A stretch of 5,832 nucleotides of DNA from Selenomonadaceae bacterium (GTDB taxonomy: Bacteria; Bacillota; Negativicutes; Selenomonadales; Selenomonadaceae). Below are positions 5,718-5,832 of this stretch, one piece after another; within the stretch, counting starts at the first letter, position 1; each line of letters opens with the position of its first letter. Under the pieces are notes generated by a model. It was given only the letters and a program-made list of their open reading frames with translations. It did no database searches and was not told the DNA's origin. Made by a program: the position numbers and the translations under genes. The DNA is taken from contig JAFUTM010000391.1 in NCBI GenBank assembly GCA_017484235.1, positions 1 through 5,832 on the forward strand. The letters are read 5' to 3'.

Positions 5718-5832
5718 CAAAGAAACTTGTTCGCTGTAGTCGCATCACGAACTTTTATTTGGCCAAGCTGCTGAAGCTTCGTAAACCGTATCAGCTAAGG
5801 AAAGTTGAGAGGCTGGACTTACCAAAAGTACG

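Larger units (their letters stand above)
5492..5832. other. Region with no supportable gene
   Basis: These 341 bases are very AT-rich up to about 5720 and more balanced after that. I find a candidate promoter, a T/G-rich tandem repeat and an 11-bp perfect inverted repeat (listed separately). From 5705 a + frame is open to the right edge (about 42 codons, very basic). On the - strand a frame is open from the right edge to a TGA at 5745-5747 (about 28 codons). Neither has a recognisable start or family, so no gene is called; one could be the edge of a gene outside the window. Confidence 0.6.

Overview
The window is an AT-rich bacterial segment with four protein genes, all on the + strand. In order they are: the C-terminal half of an HlyD-type membrane fusion protein (cut by the left edge), a complete HlyB-type type I secretion ABC transporter, a two-domain GT-B glycosyltransferase, and GalU (UTP-glucose-1-phosphate uridylyltransferase). 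An HlyB/HlyD pair implies a double-membrane envelope. The GalU sequence, the strong GGAGG-type Shine-Dalgarno sites and a TTG start with a near-perfect Shine-Dalgarno look Firmicute-like. Together these suggest a diderm Firmicute (Negativicutes/Selenomonadales type). This is an inference from remembered family resemblance, not from a search.

Layout: 1-3008 is the secretion operon. hlyD ends 4 bases before the transporter start, so the two are almost certainly co-transcribed and probably translationally coupled. The transporter keeps every ATPase motif. Its N-terminal C39 domain has lost the catalytic Cys and His, as in HlyB/LapB-type transporters that bind but do not cleave their substrate, and it is preceded by an unusual Asn/Gly-rich tail. 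No secreted substrate (RTX protein or adhesin) and no TolC-type outer-membrane gene is visible, so these probably lie to the left or elsewhere.

3009-3167 is a non-coding gap dominated by a heptanucleotide tandem array (AATTAGG type, period 7). It is followed by a small inverted repeat and the Shine-Dalgarno of the glycosyltransferase. I see no terminator after the transporter, so read-through into the glycosyltransferase is possible. 3168-4403 is the glycosyltransferase, closed by a strong intrinsic terminator (4421-4474). galU then has its own promoter region and start (4551-5435), followed by a second intrinsic terminator (5455-5491).

5492-5832 holds no gene I can support. It has a candidate extended -10 promoter, a short T/G-rich tandem repeat, a perfect 11-bp inverted repeat, and frames open to the right edge on both strands. 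It reads like an intergenic repeat-rich region.

Functionally, GalU supplies UDP-glucose for surface polysaccharide or glycolipid synthesis, and the glycosyltransferase would use a nucleotide sugar. Next to a type I secretion system this suggests a cell-surface (adhesin plus glycan) neighbourhood, but nothing here proves that the glycosyltransferase modifies the secreted protein. I see no clearly new biological system. The most unusual items are the heptad array and the Asn-rich N-terminal tail of the transporter.
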